A DNA stretch of 64,000 bases from an uncultured Syntrophobacterales bacterium. GTDB lineage: Bacteria; Desulfobacterota; Syntrophia; Syntrophales; UBA5619. This document shows, piece by piece, positions 55,939-64,000 of this stretch (positions are counted from its first letter, which is position 1; every line of letters starts with the position of its first letter). A program made the translations under genes and the position numbers. The stretch covers positions 99,179 to 163,178 of the forward strand of contig CAIYSL010000098.1 in the NCBI GenBank assembly GCA_903928915.1, read 5' to 3'. The notes beneath the pieces are model-generated. The model was not told the DNA's origin, made no database searches, and was given only the letters and a program-made list of their open reading frames with translations.

Positions 55939-56036
55939 GTGTACCGTGATCTCTACCATAAGAAACTGACGACCAACCCGCACTCCCCCGTCGGGGGGAA
56001 TCGAACCCGACGGACTGTCGGGGGCTAATACCATTG
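55939..56036 (+). pseudogene. Truncated copy of the CoA-transferase 5' end
   Basis: GTG at 55939 opens a frame VYRDLYHKKLTT, matching the start MYRDLYEKKLTT of the gene at 56455 at ten of twelve residues. The ~30 bases before it also align with that gene's upstream region. After T12 the similarity ends, and the frame stops at about 56028. It is a broken duplicate, separated from the intact gene by the VOC gene. Confidence 0.55.
55988..56013. repeat. Inverted repeat (hairpin) before the VOC gene
   Basis: CCGTCGGG (55988-55995) and CCCGACGG (56006-56013) form an 8-bp stem with a 10-base loop. The loop and right arm contain a tRNA T-loop-like GGTTCGATTCC (reverse strand). It lies inside the broken CoA-transferase copy. 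It may end upstream transcription; no T-run follows. Confidence 0.45.
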
Positions 56037-56055
56037 AAATGGACAGGAGGATGGA

Positions 56056-56385
56056 ATGGCTGAAGGAGCGACCCTAGGTCACGTAGGAGTCAAGGTGAAG
56101 GACATCAATGGAACGATGCGGCTGATCGAGGATCTGCTGGGGTTTCACGTAAGCAGGAAAAAGGGAGATGGCGAGATCCCGTCGGCTGTCTGGTTTGCGG
56201 AAGGGTTGCAGTTGGTCCATGATCCCGATTTCGGTGGCCCTGAGGGCCGGTTAGACCACCTGGCAATTTTGGTTTCAGACAGGGATGCCATGGCGCAGGA
56301 ATGTACGCGCAGGGGATTCTCCGAGGTGCGCCCGAACTGGTATGCCCTGCCGGACGGACTGATACTCGAGTTCCTCGGCAAGTAA
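56056..56385 (+). CDS. VOC/glyoxalase-fold protein
   Basis: This 109-residue single vicinal-oxygen-chelate protein has the opening LGHVGVKVKDINGTMRLIED, LLGFHV, then LDHLAILVSDRDAMAQECTR and the end LPDGLILEFLG. The metal ligands H9 and the terminal E fit the fold. VOC enzymes include epimerases (methylmalonyl-CoA), glyoxalases and dioxygenases; this short form cannot be assigned further. AGGAGG lies close to the ATG. The CoA-transferase gene follows 69 bases later. Confidence 0.85.
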   Translation: MAEGATLGHVGVKVKDINGTMRLIEDLLGFHVSRKKGDGEIPSAVWFAEGLQLVHDPDFGGPEGRLDHLAILVSDRDAMAQECTRRGFSEVRPNWYALPDGLILEFLGK

Positions 56386-56454
56386 CGGTGCGCCGGCGTT
56401 TACCCTTGATCTGTCAGAGCCTATCACGCGACCGCACCGGGGAGGCGCATTCCC

Positions 56455-57756
56455 ATGTATCGTGATCTCTATGAAAAAAAGCTGACCACAGCCGAGCAGG
56501 CGATTTCTTCCCTGCAAAACGGCAGCAGGATCGTCCACGGCATGGCCTCGGCGGAGCCGCCGGCCCTGCTGGGGGCGATCGCAAACCGGCTCCGGGCCGG
56601 CGATCTCACGGGCGTCGAGATGTACACCTTGCTCCCCTGGCGGCACGCCGCCGACACCTACCTGGCGCCGGACCTCTGCGACTGCGTCACCTCGTACACC
56701 TGGTTCGTCTCGCCCGCGGACCGCAACCTCGTCCGGGTGGGGCTGGACTACTACATCCCCAACCTGTTCCACCAGGTGCCGCGGCTGATCCGGGATTTCA
56801 TGGACGTGGATGCGGCGCTGACCACCGTTTCCCCAATGGACAAGAACGGCTTTTTCACCTTCGGCACGGTAAACGACTACATCTCCACGGCAGCCCGGTG
56901 CTGCAAGCGGCTGATCGTGGAGGTGAACCCGAACATGCCGCGGGTGTTCGGCGATTCGCTGCTGCATGTATCGGAAGTTGACGCGATCGTGGAAAACGCG
57001 GCCCCGCTGCTCGAGGCTGCGGCTGCCGCGCCGAAGCCCGAGGCCGAGGCCCTCGGCCGCATCGTCGCCGCGGAGGTGCCGGACGGGGCGACCATCCAGG
57101 TGGGCTTCGGCGGTATTCCCAACGCGGTCTGCCAGTACCTGGGCGACCGGAAAGACCTGGGCGTCCACAGCGAACTGTTCTGCCCCGGCGTGATGCACCT
57201 GATCAGGAACGGGGCGGTCACCGGACGCCGGAAAACGCTCCATCCCCGCAAGCATGTCTTCACCAACGCCCTGGGGGATGCGGAGCTGTACGGGTTCATC
57301 CACGACAACCCGAGCTGCGAAAGCTACCCGGTTTCTCACGTCAACGACCCGGCTACGATCGCCAGCCAGGACAACTTCATCTCCATCAACGCCACCATAG
57401 AGGTGGACCTCTTGGGGCAGTGCAATTCGGAGACCATCGACGGGTCTCAGTTCTCGGGAACCGGGGGTCAGCTCGATTTCGTGCGCGGGGCCTTCAACTC
57501 GAAGGGCGGAAAGTCGATCATCGCCTTCTACTCCACGGCGCGCGACGGGGCGATTTCGCGGATCGTGCCCAGGCTCGGCCCGGGCAATGCGATCACCGTC
57601 CCGCGGATGGATACCCACTACCTGGCCACGGAGTACGGCATCGTCAACCTGAAGGGCAAGTCCACCCGCGAGCGGGCCCTGGCCATCATCGGACTGGCCC
57701 ACCCCCGGTTCCGCGACGGCCTGCTGCGCCAGGCGGACGAGATGTCCCTGGTGTGA
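56455..57756 (+). CDS. Acetyl-CoA hydrolase / 4-hydroxybutyrate CoA-transferase family
   Basis: This 433-residue family I-type CoA-transferase has LQNGSRIVHGMASAEPPALL, VSPMDKNGFFTFGTVNDY, IQVGFGGIPNAVCQYL and the catalytic glutamate in GVHSELFCPGVM (~239). QCNSETIDGSQFSGTGGQLD and AISRIVPRLGPGNAITVPRM follow. It moves CoA between acetyl-CoA and another acid. 4-Hydroxybutyrate CoA-transferase (AbfT) is the closest role for the context of a dehydratase and Fe-ADH in this window, but acetate/succinate/propionate transferases share the fold. GGGGAGG precedes the ATG. Confidence 0.9.
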   Translation: MYRDLYEKKLTTAEQAISSLQNGSRIVHGMASAEPPALLGAIANRLRAGDLTGVEMYTLLPWRHAADTYLAPDLCDCVTSYTWFVSPADRNLVRVGLDYYIPNLFHQVPRLIRDFMDVDAALTTVSPMDKNGFFTFGTVNDYISTAARCCKRLIVEVNPNMPRVFGDSLLHVSEVDAIVENAAPLLEAAAAAPKPEAEALGRIVAAEVPDGATIQVGFGGIPNAVCQYLGDRKDLGVHSELFCPGVMHLIRNGAVTGRRKTLHPRKHVFTNALGDAELYGFIHDNPSCESYPVSHVNDPATIASQDNFISINATIEVDLLGQCNSETIDGSQFSGTGGQLDFVRGAFNSKGGKSIIAFYSTARDGAISRIVPRLGPGNAITVPRMDTHYLATEYGIVNLKGKSTRERALAIIGLAHPRFRDGLLRQADEMSLV

Positions 57757-57763
57757 TTTCCTG

Positions 57764-58123
57764 CTATCCCTTCATGGCATGCTCGGTCGCCCTTCGCAGG
57801 CGCAATGCCACGGTCTTGAGGATCTTCTGGAATTCAGCGGAGAGTTTATTGAACTCCTGGTCGAAGAAATCCCTGTCCACGATCCCGACCACGGTCTCGC
57901 CCTTTGCCACGGCCGTCGCCGAGCGCGGCTGCTTGTCGATGTAGGCCGTTTCGCCGAAGATGTCGCCCGGCTTCAGGACCTCGACGACCAGGCGCTTCCC
58001 TTCCACTCGCTTGGAGATCTCTACCGCACCCTCCTCCACGACGTATATCCAGTCTCCGTTCGACCCCTCTTCAAAGATCACGTGTCCGTCTTCGTACGTT
58101 TCGTAGCCTGCGATCTGGAACAT
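57764..58123 (-). CDS. Cyclic-nucleotide-binding domain protein
   Basis: This 119-residue single Crp-type cNMP-binding domain has EDGHVIFEEGSNGDWIYVVE, EGAVEIS, VLKPGDIFGETAYIDKQPRS (phosphate-binding cassette) and ATAVAKGETVVGIVDRDFF. There is no DNA-binding domain, so it acts as a free sensor or a subunit. AGGAGG before ATG 58123 fixes the start; the frame to 58243 is spurious. It is convergent with the CoA-transferase gene. Confidence 0.92.
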   Translation of the reverse strand: MFQIAGYETYEDGHVIFEEGSNGDWIYVVEEGAVEISKRVEGKRLVVEVLKPGDIFGETAYIDKQPRSATAVAKGETVVGIVDRDFFDQEFNKLSAEFQKILKTVALRLRRATEHAMKG

Positions 58124-58218
58124 GGGCGTCCTCCTCCGGGCGTTGCGCTTCCATCGGCGAAGCGGGTGTGCCGCAGGGGCCGGGCACTGGGGCCGTTTTC
58201 CACCGCAGGAGCGGCGCT

Positions 58219-59031
58219 CTACGGGGCCGGGGGCGCCTGCCACGCGACCTCCAGGAAGTCGAGATAGGACTGCACGATCGCATCACCCAGCCTGGCTGCC
58301 TGCGTCCAATCCTCCAGGGCCCTCGATCGGTCGCCCAGGTTGTCGTAGGCGTTTCCCCGCAAACGGTACCCCAGGCTTTCCCGGGGGCGCGCGGCGAGGA
58401 ATCGGGTAAACGTTTCCGCTGCCGCGGAAAACCGGGCATCGTTCAACTGCGACCTGCCCTGAGCCAGCAGGTGCCCCTCGTTCTGCGCGGAATTCTGTCT
58501 TCCCTCGCCGGATGCCCGCTTCGGCAGCCTGCCCCCCTGTTTCCCGGGCCCCCCTTCGGCAGGGAGCAGCTTGATCCGCTTTCCCGACGCGGTACCATCT
58601 TCCGCATCGTCCTGTTTTATCGTGAGCGAATAGGCGGTGCCGGATGGGTCCTGCACAGGGCGGACGACGAACCGGGCCGTCGGTTCCAAATCCAGCACGA
58701 CCCTCAGTATCCTCGTTTCGTTGTCCAGGTAGCTCCGCACCCGCTTTACCCATTTCCCTCCGGTGTCGACACTGCGGGGCCCGGTGCGGACCCGCAGGAC
58801 CCCTTTCATGTCCATCACCACCCGCGGCATCTCTTCCTCGATGATGAATAGTTCCGGTGCACAGGATCGATTGCAGGAAAGGGTGATCCGTTCCCCGCCC
58901 CCCTTGGCGCGATTGAAGGCAACATGGTTTACGATCAGGTCATCCTTCCTGTCGTCGCCGACGCAATATCCCGGTGCCCCCACGACGACCCAGAGGACAA
59001 GAAGAAGCCCCATAACGCCTTTGCCGTTCAT
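58219..59031 (-). CDS. Secreted AMIN-domain / TPR-like protein
   Basis: This 270-residue exported protein has the signal GVMGLLLVLWVVVGAPGYCV. An AMIN-like beta domain (~35-140: FIIEEEMPRVVMDMKGVLRV, RILRVVLDLEPTARFVVRPV) is of the kind that targets peptidoglycan or pilus secretins. After a basic linker a TPR pair ends the protein (FSAAAETFTRFLAARPRESL, YRLRGNAYDNLGDRSRALED). AGGAGG before ATG 59031 sets the start. The role is probably structural at the cell envelope. It is transcribed 95 bases upstream of the cNMP-binding gene on the same strand. Confidence 0.78.
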   Translation of the reverse strand: MNGKGVMGLLLVLWVVVGAPGYCVGDDRKDDLIVNHVAFNRAKGGGERITLSCNRSCAPELFIIEEEMPRVVMDMKGVLRVRTGPRSVDTGGKWVKRVRSYLDNETRILRVVLDLEPTARFVVRPVQDPSGTAYSLTIKQDDAEDGTASGKRIKLLPAEGGPGKQGGRLPKRASGEGRQNSAQNEGHLLAQGRSQLNDARFSAAAETFTRFLAARPRESLGYRLRGNAYDNLGDRSRALEDWTQAARLGDAIVQSYLDFLEVAWQAPPAP

Positions 59032-59374
59032 CGGAAACCTCCTGCCGGGGCAATCGCATCGCCCCTTGATTGCAGCCGCCCTCGCTTCTGCCCGTGCTGC
59101 CAGTATATCGGCAGTGACGCGGATGTAAACAGCAATCGCCGGTCGTTGCTTGACCCGCTTCACATATCCTCTATGGAATGCATCACAGATGAGGTGCGCC
59201 CGCCGCCGATGGCGCTACTGCCTGCGATCGGGAAGGAACGATCGAGGGATAGGGAATCGGGATGCCCACTCCGCTCGTCGCGGCTGATAAAACATCCGAA
59301 GCTGACCGCGATCAGGGGATTTCCGGCCATTGCCGCGGGTCAGCGGCCTGATTGTTCCCCCTGATTGTGACCTG

Positions 59375-59403
59375 TTGACATAGAGCGCCGTTTGCCCCAT
59401 ATT
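59375..59403 (+). promoter_or_regulatory. Candidate promoter of the R/G/P-rich secreted protein
   Basis: TTGACA (59375-59380), exactly 17 bases, CATATT (59398-59403), 85 bases upstream of the start. The 435-base gap 59032-59466 otherwise shows no gene. Confidence 0.5.
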
Positions 59404-59487
59404 CAGACGGGAGTTCGAAGGTTTTTCCCCGGCGCGGACGTCCCGCCGCGCTGTACGGTTTAACCGATGGCAGGAAGGAGGCACCAG

Positions 59488-60717
59488 GTGCAGACGCAGC
59501 GTTTCCGGATGGTTGTTTCGCTTGTCCTTTTGCTCGCCATAGTCCTTGTCTGCGGACCGGATCTCTCCGAGGGGGCCGCAGTCGTCCGCACGGAAAAGCG
59601 CCTCTACAACGCCGGCGAGCCGATCAACGTGCACTTCTCGAATTCGCCGGGCATCGACAGCGACTGGATCTGTATCGTCCCGGTCGGCGCTCCGGACACC
59701 GAGGCCGGGGATTTCCAGTACCTGCCCCGCGGGGTGGCAACGGGGGTCATCGGGTTCGCCCCCCGGACGCCGGGAAACTACGAGGTGCGGGCCTACTACC
59801 ACTACCGGCAGAGGGGCTACGCGGTAACCGGCCGCTACCCCTTTTCCGTGTCGAGCGTTGCCGTCATAGTGGGGGAACCGGTCACGGGGGAGACCGCGCC
59901 GCCCGCGGAGCAGGTGGTGATCGACCCTGTCCCGCCCCCCGAGGAGCCGCCGGCGGTTGAATACGCTGCCGAGCCGGACCTGGTCGTCCTGCCCGGAACC
60001 GACGTGTACGCCGCCCCCGGCGTCCAGGTGGACATCTTCTTCCAGCAGGGCTGGTGGTGGCGGCCCTGGGGCGGCTACTGGTACCGCTCGCGGTACTACG
60101 ATCGCGGCTGGGCCTACTACCACGGCAGACCGGTCTGGTACGTCAAGCTACCCCCTGACTGGCGGCACAATTACCGGAACCACACCTGGGGCGGCCACGC
60201 CTGGAACCCGCGCATCATCCCGCACCGCGGGATCGACCGGCATTGGCGCGACGGCGGGTGGCGCCACGACCACGGCTGGGCGGGCCAGGAAAGACCCGCC
60301 GTGCGCCGCGACCGGCCCGGAGATCGCAGGCCTGCCGTGCGCGGCGGCCGGCCCGGCGAGGGCAAACCCGGCGAAGGCCCGGCCGGGCCCGCGGTGCGCC
60401 GCGATCGGCCCGGTGCAGACCCCGGCAGGCCTGCCGGGAAGGGCGAAGGGGCGCCGGCCGCGAGACCGGAAAGACCGGCTCGGCCCGCGGTGCAGGGAGG
60501 CGAACCCGGTGCCGGCGTGGTTAAGCCTGCCGCGCCGGGCGGAGGGGTCCGTCCGGCCAGACCCGGCACTGCTGACAAACCCGCGGCGAGGGACGGCGCC
60601 GGCGACGGGAGACCCGGAGCCGGCAGGGGCGGCGAAGGCGCCCCGTCGGAAGACCGGGGAGGGGGAAGGCAGGGCGACGGCCCCGGCCGCGGCGGCGAGG
60701 GCGGCAGGAGGAGGTAA
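59488..60717 (+). CDS. Secreted protein with aromatic middle and R/G/P-rich tail
   Basis: This 409-residue exported protein starts at GTG 59488, chosen because AGGAGG lies seven bases before it; an ATG at 59467 would include the ribosome-binding site in the gene. After the signal (MVVSLVLLLAIVLVCG) comes an Ig-like domain (~25-125: YNAGEPINVHFSNSPGIDSD, WICIVPVGAP, PGNYEVRAYYHY). A proline-rich spacer follows, then an aromatic segment (FFQQGWWWRPWGGYWYRSR, YYDRGWAYYHGRPVWYV) and a ~150-residue basic, disordered tail of RPGxRRPAVRG-like repeats. It resembles surface proteins with WGxxY repeats. The function is unknown; the tail could bind polyanions. Confidence 0.7.
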   Translation: MQTQRFRMVVSLVLLLAIVLVCGPDLSEGAAVVRTEKRLYNAGEPINVHFSNSPGIDSDWICIVPVGAPDTEAGDFQYLPRGVATGVIGFAPRTPGNYEVRAYYHYRQRGYAVTGRYPFSVSSVAVIVGEPVTGETAPPAEQVVIDPVPPPEEPPAVEYAAEPDLVVLPGTDVYAAPGVQVDIFFQQGWWWRPWGGYWYRSRYYDRGWAYYHGRPVWYVKLPPDWRHNYRNHTWGGHAWNPRIIPHRGIDRHWRDGGWRHDHGWAGQERPAVRRDRPGDRRPAVRGGRPGEGKPGEGPAGPAVRRDRPGADPGRPAGKGEGAPAARPERPARPAVQGGEPGAGVVKPAAPGGGVRPARPGTADKPAARDGAGDGRPGAGRGGEGAPSEDRGGGRQGDGPGRGGEGGRRR

Positions 60718-60914
60718 CCTTGACAACGGGCGCATGTTGGCGGTAGATGCCCATATCGGGCAGCGTCCGAACATCCTGCGCACCTTCTTGCGGAACATGT
60801 CGAATTCCGGCCTAACCATCACCGGGCAACCTGTGGTAGTGTACCGGATCGGCCCGCCGAGAAGGAACGAAGCGCGGGGCGCCACCACAACACGGGAGAG
60901 AACGGAAACCGATT

Positions 60915-62577
60915 ATGGAGCAGAAAACACCGAAAGCACCCTGTAAGGAAGCCTGCCCGGCAGGAGTCGACGTGCCGCGTTACCTGCGGTTCATCGCCGC
61001 CGGCAGATACGCCGAGGCCCTGGCCGTCATCCGGGAGAGCATCCCCTTCCCTGCCGTCTGCGGCTACGTCTGCCCCGCCCCCTGCGAGCTCAAGTGCCAG
61101 CTCGCCGTTGCCGCCGACGCCCCCGAGGCCATCCGGACGCTCAAACGGTTCGCCGCCGACCAGGCAGCCCAGGCGCCGCCCCCGGACGTCGCGACGCCGC
61201 CGGCCACCGGCAAATCCGTGGCGATCGTGGGGGCCGGGCCGGCCGGCCTGACCGCGGCGTACTATCTTGCCCGGGCCGGGCATACCCCCACGGTGTTCGA
61301 GGCGCTCCCCGAGGCGGGCGGGATGATGCGGGTCGGGATCCCCGCCTACCGGCTCCCCCGGAACGTCCTGGACAGCGACATCGCCACGATCTGCACGGCC
61401 GGGGTTGAAATACGGACGGGCGTGCGGATCGAGTCGGCCGACGCGCTCCTGGTAGAGGGCTATTCCGCCGTGTTCGTCGCCCTGGGCGCCCACCGCGGGG
61501 CAAAGACGGGGATCGCCGGGGAGCAAAGCCCGGGGGTGGTGGACGCCCTCTCCTTCCTGGCCGAGGTGAACGCAGGGAAAGACCCGCGGGTGGCCGAGAC
61601 CGTGGCCGTCATCGGAGGCGGCAATTCCGCCGTGGATGCGGCGCGCACCTGCCTTAGGCTGGGAGCGAAGGAAGTGACGATCCTGTACCGCCGGAGCAGG
61701 GAGGAGATGCGGGCCTACCCGAGCGAGGTCGAGGAGGCCCTCCGCGAAGGGGTGCGCCTGGAACTCCTGGCAGTGCCGCAGCGGATCGTGGCCGCGGACG
61801 GGGGGCTCCGGGTGGAGTGCCTCCGCGCCGCAGCCGGCAGGAAAGACGCCGCGGGGCTTCCCGTCATAGTCGCGGAAAGCGAATTCAGCGCGGAGGCCCG
61901 GATGGTGATCGCAGCCGTGGGCCAGGAGCCGGCGATCCCCGCCGGGTTCGGCCTCCCGCTGGCCGGCAGGACCATCCGGGTCGGATCGGACGGCACGACG
62001 ACCGGGAAGGCCGGGGTGTTCGCCGGGGCCGACTGCGTGACCGGCCCCGGGTCGGTGATCGAAGCGATCGCCGGTGGCCGCCGGGCCGCCATGGCGATCG
62101 ACCGGTACCTCGGCGGAACCGGCGCGATCGCGGAGCGGCTGGCCCCGGCCGAGGCGCCGCTGCCCCCCGCCGGAACTGCCCCCCGCGGGGATCTACCCGC
62201 TCCCCACGGCCGGCCCGAACGCCGTCCCGCTTCTGCCCGTGGCCGAGCGGTTCGCCGGGTTCGCCACGGTGGAGCTGGCGCTTGCGCCCGAGACGGCCGT
62301 CGCCGAGGCCAAGCGGTGCCTGCGCTGCGACCTCCCGATCACCGTCGAGGCGGCCAAATGCCGCAACTGCTACGTCTGCCAGCTGGTATGCTCGCTGCGA
62401 TTCGAGGGGGCCTTCGCCGTAGCCAAGGCGGCCCTGCGGATCGACCCGGCCGTCACGCCGGGCGGCGAGACGCAGATCGCCATCACCTTCGAGGAGAAGT
62501 GCGACAGCTGCGGGCTCTGCGCCCGGTACTGCCCCTTCGGCGCCCTCTCGCGGGGGTGTGCGGGCACGGCGGCGTGA
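60915..62577 (+). pseudogene. GltD-like NAD(P)H:ferredoxin flavoprotein, frameshifted near 62165
   Basis: The first ~415 codons encode a GltD-type oxidoreductase with N-terminal cysteines (PCKEACPAGVDVPRYLRFI, CGYVCPAPCELKCQ), FAD motif VAIVGAGPAGLTAAYYLARA, NAD motif VAVIGGGNSAVDAARTCLRL and FAGADCVTGPGSVIEAIAGG. Near 62161-62167 a run of six C breaks the frame: the family C-terminus continues in the next frame as PELPPAGIYPLPTAGPN, AKCRNCYVCQLVCS and EEKCDSCGLCARYCPFGALS, ending at 62577. Removing one C restores a full ~554-residue protein with two ferredoxin clusters. It is either a real frameshift or a base-calling error. It lies directly upstream of the aldehyde oxidoreductase and probably is its redox partner. 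Confidence 0.85.
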
Positions 62578-62631
62578 CCGCGGAGGAACGGTAAACCACA
62601 GTACACGAGTACGGGAAAGGAGCAATTCGTT

Positions 62632-64000
62632 ATGCCGTCTGCGGCTGTGTGCGGCTATGCCGGTAAGATCCTGAGGGTCGACCTGACCACCGAACGGATC
62701 ACCGAGGAGGCGCTCGACGAGGCCACCCTGCGCAAGTGGGTGGGCGGAGTCGGCCTCGGGGCGAAGTATCTGTACGGGGAGGTCCCGCCCGAGGCGAAGT
62801 GGAACGACCCGGAAAACCGCCTGATCGTGGCCAGCGGCCCGCTCGGGGGCACCATGGTGGGGGGAACCGGGCTGGTCTCCTTCAGCACCAAGGGGATCCT
62901 GACCGGCGGCGCCACCTCCACCCAGGCCAACGGCTTCCTGGGGGCCTTCATGAAGACCTCGGGGTTCGACGCGGTCGTGTTCCAGGGAATCGCCAAGCGG
63001 TGGCTCTACCTGTACATCCACGACGCTACCGCCGAGCTCAGGGACGCGCGCCATCTGCTGGGGAAGAACACCTGGGACACGGAGGATTCTATCCGGCAGG
63101 AGCTGGGGTTCGCCGAGCAGCGGATGAGCGTCTTCTGCATCGGTCCGGCCGGGGAGAACCTGGTGAAGTTCGCCGGGATCTTCGGCGACAAGGACCACGC
63201 CGCCGGCCACAACGGTATCGGCGCAGTGATGGGCGTCAAGAAGCTGAAGGCCATCTGCGCCCCGCTCGGCGCCACGCCGATCAGGGTTGCGCACCCGCGA
63301 AAGCTGCTGGCGGCGATCGAGAACATCTGGCGCGAGGTGCAGGCCCACGAAGGGAGCCGCAGGATCTTCAACCTGGGGACCGGCGGCAGCTATCAGACCG
63401 GCGAGGAGCGCGTGGCGCTGGGGACGCTCCCCGTCAAGAACTACCTGACGAACCTCTACCCCGAGGCCCCGCTGATGACCTGCCAGTACGTGCGCGAACA
63501 CTGGCACGCAGTGCCGCGGCCCTGCTGGGCCTGCGGATCCCGCCACTGCCACATGGTCACCATCACCGACGGCCCCTACCGGGGGATGAAGGTGGAGGAG
63601 CCCGAGTACGAGATGTTCGCCGCCATGGGTTCGCTGGTCGGCAACACCGACCCGGTGGAGACGCTGGTCCTGGCCAACCTGATGACGCTGCTGGGGCTGG
63701 AGGGGAACGAGGCCGGGTTCCTGATCGCCATGCTGATCGAGCTGTACGAAAAGGGGTGTCTGACCAAAGAGGACACCGAGGGGCTGGAGCTCAACTGGGG
63801 GAACACCGCGGCCATCCGGACGCTGCTGGAGCGGATGGCCCGCCGGGAGGGGGCCTTCGCCGACATGCTGGCCGAGGGGATCAAGCACGCCGCCGAGCAG
63901 CTGGGGCCGGAGGCGAAGGCGTGCGGTGTCTACACCGTCAAGGGGCATGCCCCGCGCGGCCACGACCACCGGGGGATGTGGCGCGAGATGTTCGACACCT
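62632..64000 (+). CDS. Tungsten-type aldehyde:ferredoxin oxidoreductase (3' end outside window)
   Basis: The frame is open to the window's end (456 residues seen). It has the AOR-family N-terminal domain (YAGKILRVDLTTERITEEAL, WVGGVGLGAKYLYGEVPPEA, LIVASGPLGGTMVGGTGLVS, STKGILTGGATSTQANGFLG). Then come GPAGENLVKFAGIFGDKDHA, AGHNGIGAVMGVKKLKAI and the cluster segment PRPCWACGSRHCHMV. The next segments are EPEYEMFAAMGSLVGNTDP and KGHAPRGHDHRGMWREMF, which are tungstopterin-domain parts. Such enzymes oxidise aldehydes to acids with ferredoxin; some members reduce acids or aromatic CoA-esters. AAAGGAG precedes the ATG at 62632. The fourth cluster cysteine would lie outside the window. Confidence 0.92.
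   Translation, partial: MPSAAVCGYAGKILRVDLTTERITEEALDEATLRKWVGGVGLGAKYLYGEVPPEAKWNDPENRLIVASGPLGGTMVGGTGLVSFSTKGILTGGATSTQANGFLGAFMKTSGFDAVVFQGIAKRWLYLYIHDATAELRDARHLLGKNTWDTEDSIRQELGFAEQRMSVFCIGPAGENLVKFAGIFGDKDHAAGHNGIGAVMGVKKLKAICAPLGATPIRVAHPRKLLAAIENIWREVQAHEGSRRIFNLGTGGSYQTGEERVALGTLPVKNYLTNLYPEAPLMTCQYVREHWHAVPRPCWACGSRHCHMVTITDGPYRGMKVEEPEYEMFAAMGSLVGNTDPVETLVLANLMTLLGLEGNEAGFLIAMLIELYEKGCLTKEDTEGLELNWGNTAAIRTLLERMARREGAFADMLAEGIKHAAEQLGPEAKACGVYTVKGHAPRGHDHRGMWREMFDT

Noticed and set aside
55985-56025. tRNA-like T-loop sequence GGTTCGATTCC on the - strand
   Set aside because: No acceptor stem, anticodon arm or CCA can be formed around it; it is explained by a simple inverted repeat.
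61885-63969. 694-residue - strand open frame opposite the aldehyde oxidoreductase
   Set aside because: A shadow of the AOR gene, whose family motifs are on the + strand.

Overview
The window reads as a chromosomal segment of an anaerobic, fairly high-GC bacterium, most likely a deltaproteobacterium in the broad sense (Desulfobacterota, Syntrophales-like). Support: a tungsten-type aldehyde:ferredoxin oxidoreductase, a four-subunit 2-oxoacid:ferredoxin oxidoreductase, a desulfoferrodoxin, a small tetrahaem cytochrome c, a NapH-like ferredoxin, a 4-hydroxybutyryl-CoA dehydratase-like flavoprotein and several solute importers. No rRNA, complete tRNA or CRISPR array is visible.

Layout. (1) 1-4.6 kb: an AddB-like nuclease (5' end outside the window) and an AddA-like helicase-nuclease, overlapping by one base. 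(2) 4.6-8.8 kb: an AT-richer HEAT-repeat gene, a small membrane protein and a complete IS3-family element. (3) 9.2-29.6 kb: a mosaic accessory region. It holds a large LamG surface protein, an orphan XRE antitoxin, a DGC/AhpD/ECF-sigma operon, a hybrid histidine kinase, an IS481-type transposase remnant, a HigBA toxin-antitoxin pair, two lipoproteins (parallel beta-helix; pentapeptide plus thaumatin-like), a Smr protein, and a secreted tyrosine phosphatase and metallophosphoesterase. Between these modules lie six fragments of ABC-F ATPase genes, all on the + strand. Four of them keep the same 3' terminus. This debris is the most striking unexplained structure here. (4) 29.5-35 kb: SUI1/YciH factor, desulfoferrodoxin, NapH-like ferredoxin, tetrahaem cytochrome, an MFS transporter and an unknown secreted protein.

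(5) 35-50 kb, mostly - strand: a catabolic block. In transcription order it is an IclR regulator, PorG, a PorD-like NAD/FAD-ferredoxin subunit, PorA, PorB, a 4-hydroxybutyryl-CoA dehydratase/HpaB-family enzyme and a LivJ-LivH-LivMG(fused)-LivF importer, followed by a UxaA-type hydro-lyase. An iron-dependent alcohol dehydrogenase sits upstream, next to the ruins of an ABC permease and a possible creatininase gene. (6) 50-64 kb, mostly + strand and strongly GC-rich: a TctCBA importer, a dehydrogenase-lactonase fusion, a VOC protein and an acetyl-CoA hydrolase/4-hydroxybutyrate CoA-transferase family enzyme, then a cyclic-nucleotide-binding protein, an AMIN/TPR protein, an R/G/P-rich secreted protein, a frameshifted GltD-like flavoprotein and an aldehyde:ferredoxin oxidoreductase that runs off the end.

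Taken together, regions 5 and 6 suggest uptake of carboxylates or amino-acid-like solutes, their activation with CoA, a 4-hydroxybutyryl-CoA to crotonyl-CoA type step, and electron transfer to ferredoxin. The alcohol dehydrogenase, CoA-transferase and dehydratase could together form a 4-hydroxybutyrate route. That is inference, because the exact substrates of these families cannot be read from sequence alone.
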